A DNA stretch of 35,425 nt, taken from assembly GCA_964544765.1 (NCBI GenBank), contig CAZJDM010000026.1:1-35425 (forward strand). The letters run 5' to 3'. Positions 26,445 to 33,629 of this stretch are shown piece after piece (position 1 is the first letter of the stretch; each line of letters opens with the position of its first letter). The position numbers were made by a program, and so were the translations under genes. The notes under the pieces were generated by a model. It was not told where the DNA came from, did no database searches, and saw only the letters and a program-made list of their open reading frames with translations. This stretch comes from CAZJDM01 sp964544765. GTDB taxonomy: Bacteria > Bdellovibrionota_B > Oligoflexia > CAYFLR01.

Positions 26445-28217
26445 CTATTCGGGATCCACCTTGGGACTAACAGTAGGGTTTACTTTGGGACTAACAGTGG
26501 GATTTACTTTAGGGCTGACATAAGCTGGAAGTTCAACCTCGTCGAGCATTTTGATGACATTGTCTCTTTCAGTAGTAGGATCTTTTTCAAAAAAGGCCCT
26601 AAAACGGTATTCTTCAGCTGATGCCTGTCGCCCATAGGCATACTTCAAGTCACATATATTGTGACTTTCAAGTTGGTTCTTTTGTAAGAAATCGCATTGT
26701 TTTTGTGAAATAGTATATTTTGTCGGGGTTAACTCAAAACCCATTTTATCCAACAACGCTTCTAATAGATTATGTTGTTGGGAGATGGGTACTTTTCCTA
26801 CTAAGGGCACCAGAGGGATACTTACAATTTGCATTTCTTTGGGAACGTGTATGCGTCTAATTTCCCAAATTTCATCGTCAGAGATTTTGATACTAGCGAT
26901 GTCCTTGATGGTTCGGATTTTTCCTCCATTTTTTATAAGCCAGAAGGATCTTGAATTGTTTTCGAAGGTTCCTTTTATATGGTTAACGTATGAACATCTA
27001 CTTTTGGGAGGATTTTTATACATTATGATGTCACGAGTCAAAAAGTAAACATTACTCGTAGAGCATGACTGGGAGTTCGCTAAATCGCTATCATCTTGGT
27101 CTTCCATGGCCATGACAGCATCTGTTCCAGCGGTACCAAGATCAAATCTTTGAATTTCTCTCTGATATGTTTCTGAAGTGAGAGTGATTGGTTCCCCTAT
27201 AGGTCTGATTTTTGTATAGTCGTACTCTCCCTTTGTAGCATCAAAAGGAACGAAATTTTCTTTTTTGAGGTATTTGCCTCCTTCATGTTCTAAAGTAATG
27301 ATTGTTTTCCCCGCTTCTTGAAAAACGTATGGATCTGCTCCTTCTCCACCCTGTGCATATCCAGTGACTATCATTCTTCTATCGATAGTAGTATTGCCGG
27401 GTACTGGCTCTACTCTAATAGTATGTAGTTCTTGAGGTCTATCTCCATCAAAATTTTGCATCACTGTAGTGCTACCCATTTCCTCAATAGTAATACTTGA
27501 TGGAGATATATTTTGATAAGCTTGCTCATTGGCATAAGTGGTAGTAACAAATCTATTATCTGTTACTTCTCCCCTGGAATCATAAATAGGTCGGTAATCA
27601 GTGACCTCAATCTTTCCCTGATCAGTTGGATTAATGGTGTTATAAGATTGCAACCTCACATCTTCAGGTGAATTAGGATCGGATTCAAGTTGAACATCTA
27701 CCCTAGAGCCGTCTGCAAAAGATGCCTGGGTTCTTAATATTTTGATTGCTTCTTTGGTTGAAGTATCAGTAATGGTAGTTCCATCTGTATATGTGTATGT
27801 GGTGTTGTATTGATTGTCCTTAGTTTTTACAACTTTAATTGATTCACAATTACAATTGTTCGGAGTCATTGGTGGTTGAAAACCATCTACGTAGGTAACT
27901 GGCTGTGATCTGGGATCAGTAGGTACTGCTTTACCAGGAGAAACTATAACAGTGGGTTCATCATCTATAGCGCTATTTATCAATTTAGGAGAAATTTGAG
28001 AATTATTTTTTCCTGTAAGATGGCTTTCTTTGGAAGTAGTGGGTTTGGGTGAAATTTTGGGCTCATAAAAAGTTATCTTTAGAATTCCATATCTATTATT
28101 AAATCGTTTTAATTCGTTATTATTGTCCATTAGGTTTGAGGTACTTTCCTTTCCAGGGCAAGAATAAATGACTAAAAGGAAAAAAAAGAGGATAATGCTT
28201 AAGATTGTATTTTGCAT
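26445..28217 (-). CDS. Large lipoprotein of unknown function with C-terminal 8-residue repeats
   Basis: A 590-aa lipoprotein that I do not recognise. The lipobox is VIYSC (Cys20). The N-terminal part (20-110) is Pro/Ser/Lys-rich. The middle (110-350) is Thr/Asp/Gly-rich and looks all-beta. A Cys-containing part follows near 385-410, then a C-terminal domain of mixed type at about 420-560. The last residues are two and a half copies of VSPKVNPT, encoded by 24-bp repeats at about 26450-26520. AAGGG lies 5 nt before the ATG. The gene precedes the K+ channel by 27 nt and is probably co-transcribed with it. No catalytic motif was found. Confidence 0.8.
   Translation of the reverse strand: MQNTILSIILFFFLLVIYSCPGKESTSNLMDNNNELKRFNNRYGILKITFYEPKISPKPTTSKESHLTGKNNSQISPKLINSAIDDEPTVIVSPGKAVPTDPRSQPVTYVDGFQPPMTPNNCNCESIKVVKTKDNQYNTTYTYTDGTTITDTSTKEAIKILRTQASFADGSRVDVQLESDPNSPEDVRLQSYNTINPTDQGKIEVTDYRPIYDSRGEVTDNRFVTTTYANEQAYQNISPSSITIEEMGSTTVMQNFDGDRPQELHTIRVEPVPGNTTIDRRMIVTGYAQGGEGADPYVFQEAGKTIITLEHEGGKYLKKENFVPFDATKGEYDYTKIRPIGEPITLTSETYQREIQRFDLGTAGTDAVMAMEDQDDSDLANSQSCSTSNVYFLTRDIIMYKNPPKSRCSYVNHIKGTFENNSRSFWLIKNGGKIRTIKDIASIKISDDEIWEIRRIHVPKEMQIVSIPLVPLVGKVPISQQHNLLEALLDKMGFELTPTKYTISQKQCDFLQKNQLESHNICDLKYAYGRQASAEEYRFRAFFEKDPTTERDNVIKMLDEVELPAYVSPKVNPTVSPKVNPTVSPKVDPE
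26450..26520 (-). repeat. 24-bp tandem repeat encoding VSPKVNPT
   Basis: Nearly three imperfect copies of a 24-bp unit at the 3' end of the lipoprotein gene. They differ at a few third positions, so the repeat is not freshly copied. The amino-acid repeat is rich in Pro and Val, like wall- or surface-spanning tails. Confidence 0.8.
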
Positions 28218-28334
28218 ATTTATCCCTTGTTTGGAAAAAATTTGATAATTTAAACTAGCTATATAATTAGTTATATAATATGAATTATATCAAGTTTTGC
28301 AGATGGTTACTATATATTGTCTTATTAAAAAGGT

Positions 28335-28643
28335 TTATTTCTGTACAAAAAAACCTAAATCAAGTGGCATATTTTTTGAGCGCAGGGTAGTGTGGTAATG
28401 TTGAAACTGAAAAACATTGTTACTTTTAAGTTCCTTAATATTCAGAGCTGCAATTCTTACTAAATCTATTGATAATAATGCCTCTGGGCTGTTTTTGGGA
28501 TTGTAGGCATGTACAGAAATATTATATAAGACTACTTGTTTGTTATGAGGATTTTCTATGATTTTTTTTACTATCATAAACTGGTTAGCCAAGTAGATTT
28601 TAACAGCCTTTTCATAAAGTTGAATATGAGTTGAATTTTTCAC
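28335..28643 (-). CDS. Hypothetical protein, 102 aa
   Basis: An uncertain small gene. It begins with GTG and has no obvious Shine-Dalgarno sequence. There is no signal peptide. The sequence alternates between a helical N-terminal part (QLYEKAVKIYLANQFMIVKK) and strand-like stretches (KQVVLYNISVHAYN, LLSIDLVRIAALNI). This looks like a real soluble protein rather than a random frame. No family was recognised. It is separated by 142 nt from the divergent gene at 28786. Confidence 0.5.
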   Translation of the reverse strand: MKNSTHIQLYEKAVKIYLANQFMIVKKIIENPHNKQVVLYNISVHAYNPKNSPEALLSIDLVRIAALNIKELKSNNVFQFQHYHTTLRSKNMPLDLGFFVQK

Positions 28644-28785
28644 TGCTTTTAAACCAATAACAAATTGTAATTATTAAATTTATTGTAAAATGTGGATAAG
28701 TCTCAACTTGTCCTGCGCTTGATATTAGAATATTTTTCAAAAAAATCAAGTTACTTATTTACAAACAATTAACAGGAGGTTTTAA

Positions 28786-29185
28786 ATGAAATTGAAGTTC
28801 TTTGCTGTTTTGCTTTTTAGTTTAACACTATCGTCTTCAGTCTATGCAGATCGTCTATTTTTAATGAAAAATAATCAATTATTCTCATTTTCATTATTTG
28901 GAGATACTGTTAACAATAGGGTTTTAATTGATAGTGGTGGTTGGTATGGTGAATTAGCTGTGAGCAGCAATTATATTTATTTGATGCGGGATGGAGATTT
29001 ACATTCTTGGAGATTAGATGGTAATTCTTTAGTGGATCAAAAATGGTAATTTGCATTCTTGGCGAATATTTAATGGAGCTATTGGGGAACATCAAGTAGT
29101 GGAGTTTGGTGGTTGGGTAGGTAGTTTAGCAGTTAAATTATATAAAATGCTATTAATATCATTGCCTTATCTTATATTTACGTAA
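28786..29185 (+). pseudogene. Frameshifted secreted repeat protein (propeller-like)
   Basis: The first frame (28786-29049) encodes a signal peptide (MKLKFFAVLLFSLTLSSSVYA) and then repeats of a roughly 45-aa unit with LFLMKNNQLFSFSL, GGWYGELAVSSN and YLMRDGDLHSWRLDG. It stops at TAA 29047-29049. In the next frame, from 29042, the same pattern continues: NGNLHSWRIFNG, then VVEFGGWVGSLAV, up to a stop at 29185. Similarity to the unit ends near 29136. This indicates loss of most repeat units plus a frameshift. A consensus AGGAGG ribosome site precedes the ATG. The intact ancestor was probably a secreted tryptophan-rich repeat or propeller protein. Confidence 0.75.
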
Positions 29186-29378
29186 GTTGTCTCATAATAA
29201 TCTCCATTTTATGCTGGATTCATCTCCAACTTTGCTATAAAGATGCATGGAAAGTGGATGTATCTCAGCTATTTCCAATTTAATTTTTATTTATTTAATA
29301 TTATAAGAAATTTTTCTATTTGTATTGTTGGCTTATATAAGGTATTTATAGTTTATTATCATAAACTGGAGGTTACTT

Positions 29379-29453
29379 ATGAAGTTATTATTAGTTGTTT
29401 TTGCTTTATCATTAAGTACGCTGCATGCTTTTACTGATCAGTGTGTCTGGTGA
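29379..29453 (+). pseudogene. 24-aa signal-peptide remnant
   Basis: GGAGG lies 6-7 nt before an ATG that opens a textbook signal peptide, MKLLLVVFALSLSTLHA. Only FTDQCVW follows before a TGA. It is probably the 5' end of an exported protein gene cut by the arrival of the sequence carrying the 29477 gene, whose start is 24 nt downstream. A real short secreted peptide or leader is an alternative. Confidence 0.45.
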
Positions 29454-29476
29454 ATCACTATTAGGAGTTTACAAAA

Positions 29477-31402
29477 ATGAAAAAGATGCTGGAAATTCGT
29501 GAGGGATGCAAGACACCAAAGCAGTTGATAAAAAGTCTTCCTTTCTCAAAATTCTTACAACTATACAAAAAAGAATTTATCGAACACTTGATTGGTCGTG
29601 ATGACCGTCACCATCGAGAAATCAAACATAAGGTAGAATTTATCAAGGGTATTTGTGCCCGCCATTTTCTTGAGATCCTAGAAACTGAAGATTTTACTTG
29701 TCCTAAAGAATTGCAATATGCACGGGACTATGTGAGGTTTGCCGATGGGGCCTTTCATCATTACCGTAATATGGCATACATCCGCTTGGTTCGTCTGTAT
29801 AACGCTGTAGTTACGGATGGGTCAGAAACCCCAGAATCTATTAGAGACAGAGTTACAGCTAAATCAAAAAACTTGTCAGATTTAATTTTAAAAACTCGTA
29901 GAAAATTGATGGGCAAAGTCGACCTAGTACATCACGTACGTCGTACTTACGGGATCGATGCCTCGCCTAATGTGACTGCAGGGGAAATATCAGGTCATTA
30001 TTTCAACCTACCGGTAGATTATCTCCCCCTATCTCATGTACCATTGACAATAGCTGCGGATATACGTACCGGGATAGACTATAATACTCCAGCCAACAAA
30101 CGAGTGAAACCGTTTTATGCTCTGGATCATAATCCCATAGATCTTAACTCATTTAACTCATTTAATTCACAAGAATGGGTTGCGGTACCATTCCAAGTAG
30201 GATCATTTTTAATCGTTGCCTATCTGCATAAGTCACATGGTAAGATCGAGATGGAACCTGGTCTTCTTAATCTTTTCCCTTTTGCTAGTATAGAAAGCCT
30301 AAAGCAAAATAGGCGCCCTGATGGGATATTTTTCTTTGGTGATCCAAATGCCAGAGATGAAGACCTTGGCTTTTATCGGGATAAAAAGAACAAAGTAGTA
30401 ATTGGAATGGTTCCCGGCCGTGATGAATTGATGTATTTTGGTTATGCCAAGAAGCCGATTTTGACCATGCATAATGTCCTCGCAATCTATAGTGGTGAAG
30501 TGCCTTTGCATTGTGGATGTACTCGCTACCTTGTACGATTCGACGATAAAACAAAGGCCCCTTATATAGCGGACATGCGTATCAAAGCTGATGATATGGG
30601 TCGTATCAGTTTACAGAAAACCAATGGAAATATCATAAGGCCAATTTTTTATGGGACAGAAACCGGAGCCTTTGCCTGTCTAGATGGTTTTAGTGAGAAT
30701 GCTAAGATGAAGATGATAGGAAGAGAAGTGGGTTATAACAAGGATGTAAGTTCCAATGCTCGTCAAATAATCCCGGTTTCAATGGAACAAGATGTGATAA
30801 ATGGTGACCCTTTGGATGTTCTACTGTATGTAGATAATTTTACTCTTCTGGAAAAGGACGAATGCACTATTAAAGATGATATGACTGTGACAGAAGCAAT
30901 AGGCCATTTTCGTCGGGGAGAGCGTGTTGCTGCTGGCAGTACCCAAACATATCGGGGAGAAAAAGAGAGCAGTTATTGGGCTAACCCGTTTCCACTGTTA
31001 AAGGATGAATCAGATAAAATCATTCACCCCGAACTATACAAAAGGTTTATAGACACCGAAGTCAGGTTAACCACAGCAATTGAAGCTCTTGTAGCTAGAG
31101 GCGAGATGAAAATAGGGATTGCGTACAGCCAGCTTATGGCAGGTGTATACAAGGATAACTCTGACGAAGATATCAAAAGATGTAGCTACACTAGTCGTGA
31201 GCAAATAGAATCGTGCGGACCGACCAGGCTAGCGGAGAGCCTGGTCGACTGTATAAAAAAGAGAGCCGTTGAAAAAGCTAAGGGATTGAAGGAAAATCAT
31301 GAAGAAATCAGTGTAACCGTGGCTCTCGTTGGAGACAGTAGAACAGGAAAATCAGAAACGGCTGAAAAGATAGAGGCTGTCCTTGGATTAGAACTAGTAT
31401 GA
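29477..31402 (+). CDS. Uncharacterised PEPCK/HPr-kinase-like protein ending just after its P-loop
   Basis: A 641-aa protein without signal peptide. The N-terminal third is helical. The middle and later part resembles the C-lobe of phosphoenolpyruvate carboxykinase in order: NARQIIPV, then DPLDVLLYVDNF, then TVTEAIGHFRRGERVAAGST, comparable to the PEPCK N-A-R-x-x-Y-P, F-L-T-x-D and HFLSGYTxKVAGTE blocks. The last 30 residues are VALVGDSRTGKSETAEKI plus AVLGLELV, very like the HPr kinase P-loop (GDSGIGKSETALEL) and ending exactly where the catalytic ADD segment should follow. So it is either truncated or a permuted kinase. AGGAG precedes the ATG. The DNA is richer in G/C than the flanks (sampled 60-base lines 42% and 38% against 20% just downstream), which suggests transfer. 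The family name is not known to me. Confidence 0.6.
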   Translation: MKKMLEIREGCKTPKQLIKSLPFSKFLQLYKKEFIEHLIGRDDRHHREIKHKVEFIKGICARHFLEILETEDFTCPKELQYARDYVRFADGAFHHYRNMAYIRLVRLYNAVVTDGSETPESIRDRVTAKSKNLSDLILKTRRKLMGKVDLVHHVRRTYGIDASPNVTAGEISGHYFNLPVDYLPLSHVPLTIAADIRTGIDYNTPANKRVKPFYALDHNPIDLNSFNSFNSQEWVAVPFQVGSFLIVAYLHKSHGKIEMEPGLLNLFPFASIESLKQNRRPDGIFFFGDPNARDEDLGFYRDKKNKVVIGMVPGRDELMYFGYAKKPILTMHNVLAIYSGEVPLHCGCTRYLVRFDDKTKAPYIADMRIKADDMGRISLQKTNGNIIRPIFYGTETGAFACLDGFSENAKMKMIGREVGYNKDVSSNARQIIPVSMEQDVINGDPLDVLLYVDNFTLLEKDECTIKDDMTVTEAIGHFRRGERVAAGSTQTYRGEKESSYWANPFPLLKDESDKIIHPELYKRFIDTEVRLTTAIEALVARGEMKIGIAYSQLMAGVYKDNSDEDIKRCSYTSREQIESCGPTRLAESLVDCIKKRAVEKAKGLKENHEEISVTVALVGDSRTGKSETAEKIEAVLGLELV

Positions 31403-31617
31403 ATATGGTTTTTACCAACAAAAGTAAAAAAAATTCTCACATTTTAGACTTTATTAAACTTTATTCTAAATCAATAATTGACGGCATTATTTCTATTTCA
31501 TTTTCTTCTGCCTTAGGTATAGGAGTGTTATTTTCCTTTATTCCAGTGTTGATAATCACTTGTTATCTGAAACTTTCAGCAACTGCCCACAGATACTCAT
31601 TAACCTTTACTAAATGA
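31399..31617 (+). CDS. Small membrane protein, start overlapping the previous stop
   Basis: A 72-aa frame whose ATG overlaps the previous TGA as ATGA, a typical coupling arrangement. It has one or two hydrophobic segments at about residues 32-56 (IISISFSSALGIGVLFSFIP). There is a faint resemblance to the N-terminal helix of DUF2062 proteins, not enough to assign. The base composition is low-GC, like the neighbours and unlike the gene before it. It may be another remnant. Confidence 0.35.
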   Translation: MNMVFTNKSKKNSHILDFIKLYSKSIIDGIISISFSSALGIGVLFSFIPVLIITCYLKLSATAHRYSLTFTK

Positions 31618-31623
31618 AATAAT

Positions 31624-31784
31624 ATGCATAAGAAAACTAAAAAAGGGCAAATTGAATTTATTAAAGAACTTATTCAGCTTGGGAAAAAGAAGAGTCTCTT
31701 ACAGTGCACAATGCGGTAAATGATAGAAAATTATTTTTTAACCTTTTTCTTAAAGAAGAATATGAGTTATACTTTTACAATTAA
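31624..31784 (+). pseudogene. Frameshifted fragment resembling sigma-70 region 1.1
   Basis: From ATG 31624 the frame reads MHKKTKKGQIEFIKELIQLG then KKK, and stops at 31719. A shifted frame continues as SLTVHNAVNDRKLFFNLF up to 31784. Joined together, the pattern L-I-x-x-G-K-x-x-x-x-L-T-x-x-V-N-D resembles region 1.1 of primary sigma factors, for example GKEQGYLTYAEVNDHL in E. coli RpoD. It is short and the match is by eye, so this is tentative. Confidence 0.25.
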
Positions 31785-31822
31785 GGTGGTAAAAATTATT
31801 AATTCTTACAAGAGGACATGAA

Positions 31823-32152
31823 ATGGCTGAAGCAAAAGGATTGAAAAAACCAGTTAAACTAAAGTCTGAATTAGCAGCGTTTCTGGGAAAGAAAGAACTT
31901 CCTAGAACAGAAATAACAAAAAAACTGTGGGATTACATTAAAGCCAATAAATTACAAACTAGAACAAAAAATGGAAAACCTGAAAATGCAGGTAAGTTTA
32001 TTGTCGCTGATGCTAAATTATTACCAATCTTTAGAAAAACTAAGTCCAAAAGTAAGTCAGGAAAAATGACTGATTTAACAAATTTAAAAGAAGGACAAAC
32101 AATTGATATGATGCAAATGGCAGCAGTTGTTGGAGCCAATATAGAGTCATAA
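31823..32152 (+). CDS. Stand-alone SWIB/MDM2-domain protein
   Basis: A 109-aa protein. Residues about 10-75 form a SWIB domain: LAAFLGKKELPRTEITKKLW, then DYIKANKLQ, then VADAKLLPIF. A Lys/Ser-rich linker (RKTKSKSKSGK) and a C-terminal MTDLTNLKEGQTIDMMQMAA tail follow. AGAGGA precedes the ATG. SWIB domains occur in eukaryotic chromatin remodellers and in bacteria of the Chlamydiae and some Bdellovibrionota. Bacterial ones are suspected nucleoid or topoisomerase-linked proteins, but their role is not settled. The gene looks intact even though it sits in a stretch of broken genes, which argues for selection. Confidence 0.85.
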   Translation: MAEAKGLKKPVKLKSELAAFLGKKELPRTEITKKLWDYIKANKLQTRTKNGKPENAGKFIVADAKLLPIFRKTKSKSKSGKMTDLTNLKEGQTIDMMQMAAVVGANIES

Positions 32153-32163
32153 TCTTAAGTGAC

Positions 32164-32190
32164 TAACGCCAAATGCCTAGCGCCTAACCT
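32164..32190. repeat. Degenerate 7-bp periodic repeat at the end of the kinase fragment
   Basis: TAACGCC, AAATGCC, TAGCGCC and TAACCTA follow one another with exact 7-base periodicity. The array lies in the 31-nt gap between two convergent genes and overlaps the stop codon (32184-32186) of the kinase fragment. It is like the perfect heptamer array at 6098-6150 in period and in location at a gene end, but not in sequence. Confidence 0.5.
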
Positions 32191-32780
32191 AAACCATCTA
32201 TGGTCTTAAAGAATTTTTCACAGGATCGTTGTAATCTAACTACTATTTCACTATGCTCTTTAGCCATGGGTTCTACCATGTTGGATTGGAGTATTTCAAC
32301 TCCAGTTTGTATAACACCTACAGGGCTTCTGAGGTCGTGTCTAAGACTTTTTTGTATTCTTCTTAATTGTTTTAGGTTAACCAAGTTATTCCAAGCGACG
32401 CGTAGTTTAAGCTCAAACCATTCACCATCATTAATAGGTACATCCCAATATTCATTACCACCTAAATCTAAAAATGATTTGATATCACTACTAGCCAACT
32501 TTTTTCCGATTAGAACGGTATAAATAGGATTAGCGCTTTTGTGTTGATCTCCAAGGGCGTTATAAAAATCTTTAATTGAAACGGTTTTATTATCAGTGTC
32601 AAATAATAAAAGAAAATCGTGATTCTCCTGACTCTGCATGATCTGATTGACATCTTCTAAATTAACTACCTGTTGTACCGAAAATTTTAATTTGGAAAAA
32701 TGGTTAATTAGAGAATTTAAGTTAGCATTAGTTTGGTCAGAAAATAAAATAGGTTTTAATAAGGATTTTGTTTCAATCAT
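32184..32780 (-). CDS. REC-like/HisKA protein without ATP-binding domain
   Basis: A 198-aa protein. The N-terminal 120 residues look like a receiver fold (FLLLFDTDN, then YTVLIGKK, then LGGNEYWDVP), though the usual acidic pocket is not clear. The C-terminal part is a HisKA dimerisation and phosphoacceptor domain with the H-box LRHDLRSPVGVIQ, His148. It ends right after the second HisKA helix with IDGLG, where IxDLLxxSR and then an HATPase_c domain would be expected. So it cannot self-phosphorylate. It is either a truncated hybrid kinase, with the stop in a heptamer-like repeat, or a phosphotransfer protein like Spo0B. The ATG at 32778-32780 lacks a strong ribosome site. Confidence 0.7.
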   Translation of the reverse strand: MIETKSLLKPILFSDQTNANLNSLINHFSKLKFSVQQVVNLEDVNQIMQSQENHDFLLLFDTDNKTVSIKDFYNALGDQHKSANPIYTVLIGKKLASSDIKSFLDLGGNEYWDVPINDGEWFELKLRVAWNNLVNLKQLRRIQKSLRHDLRSPVGVIQTGVEILQSNMVEPMAKEHSEIVVRLQRSCEKFFKTIDGLG

Positions 32781-32918
32781 AAGACTCTTCTTTGATAAGT
32801 GTTAGTTTTATTGTTTTATACTTATATTAACATGATGTCTAGGTCCTACAAGTCGTTCGTTTAAGCAAAACTTATATATCACACTTATTTTATAATATTT
32901 TAATTAAACGTAAAACCA

Positions 32919-33176
32919 CTAATTGACGTTTAAATCAGCAAAGCATGAGTTAGATCCCTTTTTAACTTTATGGGGACCTTCATGTAGATCACCTTTAGTA
33001 AAACCTAGGGTAATATGTGGATACCATCGATTTGATCCATATTTAGAACCTTGCTTAATACATGGTTATATTCAGGAGGAGAGATAATTGTAACGTGAGC
33101 TTCTCCTCACTGATTGGGGATCGTATGGACCCACGGTTACAGCATTTTCTTTAGTTTCTCCTTCGATGTCGTTCAT
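32919..33176 (-). pseudogene. Frameshifted 2H-phosphoesterase-like gene
   Basis: Three minus-strand frames carry consecutive parts of one protein. They are NDIEGETKENAVTVGPYDPQ (from 33176), then GEAHVTIISPPEYNHVLS (about 33050-33106), then GSKYGSNRWYPHITLGF followed by TKGDLHEG, to a stop at 32919. The AHVTII and PHITLGF pieces are the two H-x-T motifs of the 2H phosphoesterase (LigT-like) superfamily. The spacing between the two is too short, so the middle has also been deleted. No intact frame exists. Confidence 0.6.
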
Positions 33177-33463
33177 CTCTGATAGCAATTTTAATTTTGG
33201 CACCTTCTAGTTGACTACAATTTCTCCAACCAACAAATCGTAAACCGGTGTATCTTTCATAACTGGTGGCGATGGCATCACGCACCCATTGCTTTTTATG
33301 TTTGTTTTTTAATCATTTTTGCCTTCCATGCCATCAGGGATGCAGCTTAGATCATCTACTTCAACACAAGCCATATAAGTAAAATCTTCCGCATTAATAT
33401 TATCTTTTTCTCCTTCACATACATTTAGTAAGAAAAGGTTTAAATTGTAGAAAAATTAGACAC
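33177..33463 (-). pseudogene. Decayed metalloprotease-like gene fragment
   Basis: The first frame (about 33309-33463) reads NLFLLNVCEGEKDN, later FTYMACVEVDDLSCIPDG. After a frameshift, 33306 downward reads KKQWVRDAIATSYERYTGL then RFVGWRNC, later AKIKIAIRDE. The pattern V-R-x-A-x-x-x-S/T-x-E-x-x-T/S-G-L-R-F-x-G-W-x-x-C is the front of matrixin-like secreted metalloproteases. The zinc HExxH part is absent, so the gene is dead. The assignment by eye is moderate. Confidence 0.45.
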
Positions 33464-33629
33464 ATGTAGATCAAGTAGTCTTTCAATATAGCAAAATCGT
33501 TTTAGCTAACCATTTAATAAGTCTATAAAATTAAGATGGTACATATCTTGCAATCTTTTTAGTCTAGAAATTGGGGTAAGATTTAGTAGGACTTCAGACT
33601 CTCTTTAAAGTAGTATTTCAGGACTAATT
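33464..33629. other. Non-coding gap upstream of the barrel genes
   Basis: No frame of interest was seen. A good promoter for the 33630 gene was not found; TTGCAA at 33548 lacks a properly spaced -10. AGGA about 9 nt before 33630 is the ribosome site. Confidence 0.4.

Noticed and set aside
29243..29437. 64-aa frame with hydrophobic stretches
   Set aside because: No ribosome site, and it overlaps the better-supported signal-peptide remnant at 29379 in another frame.
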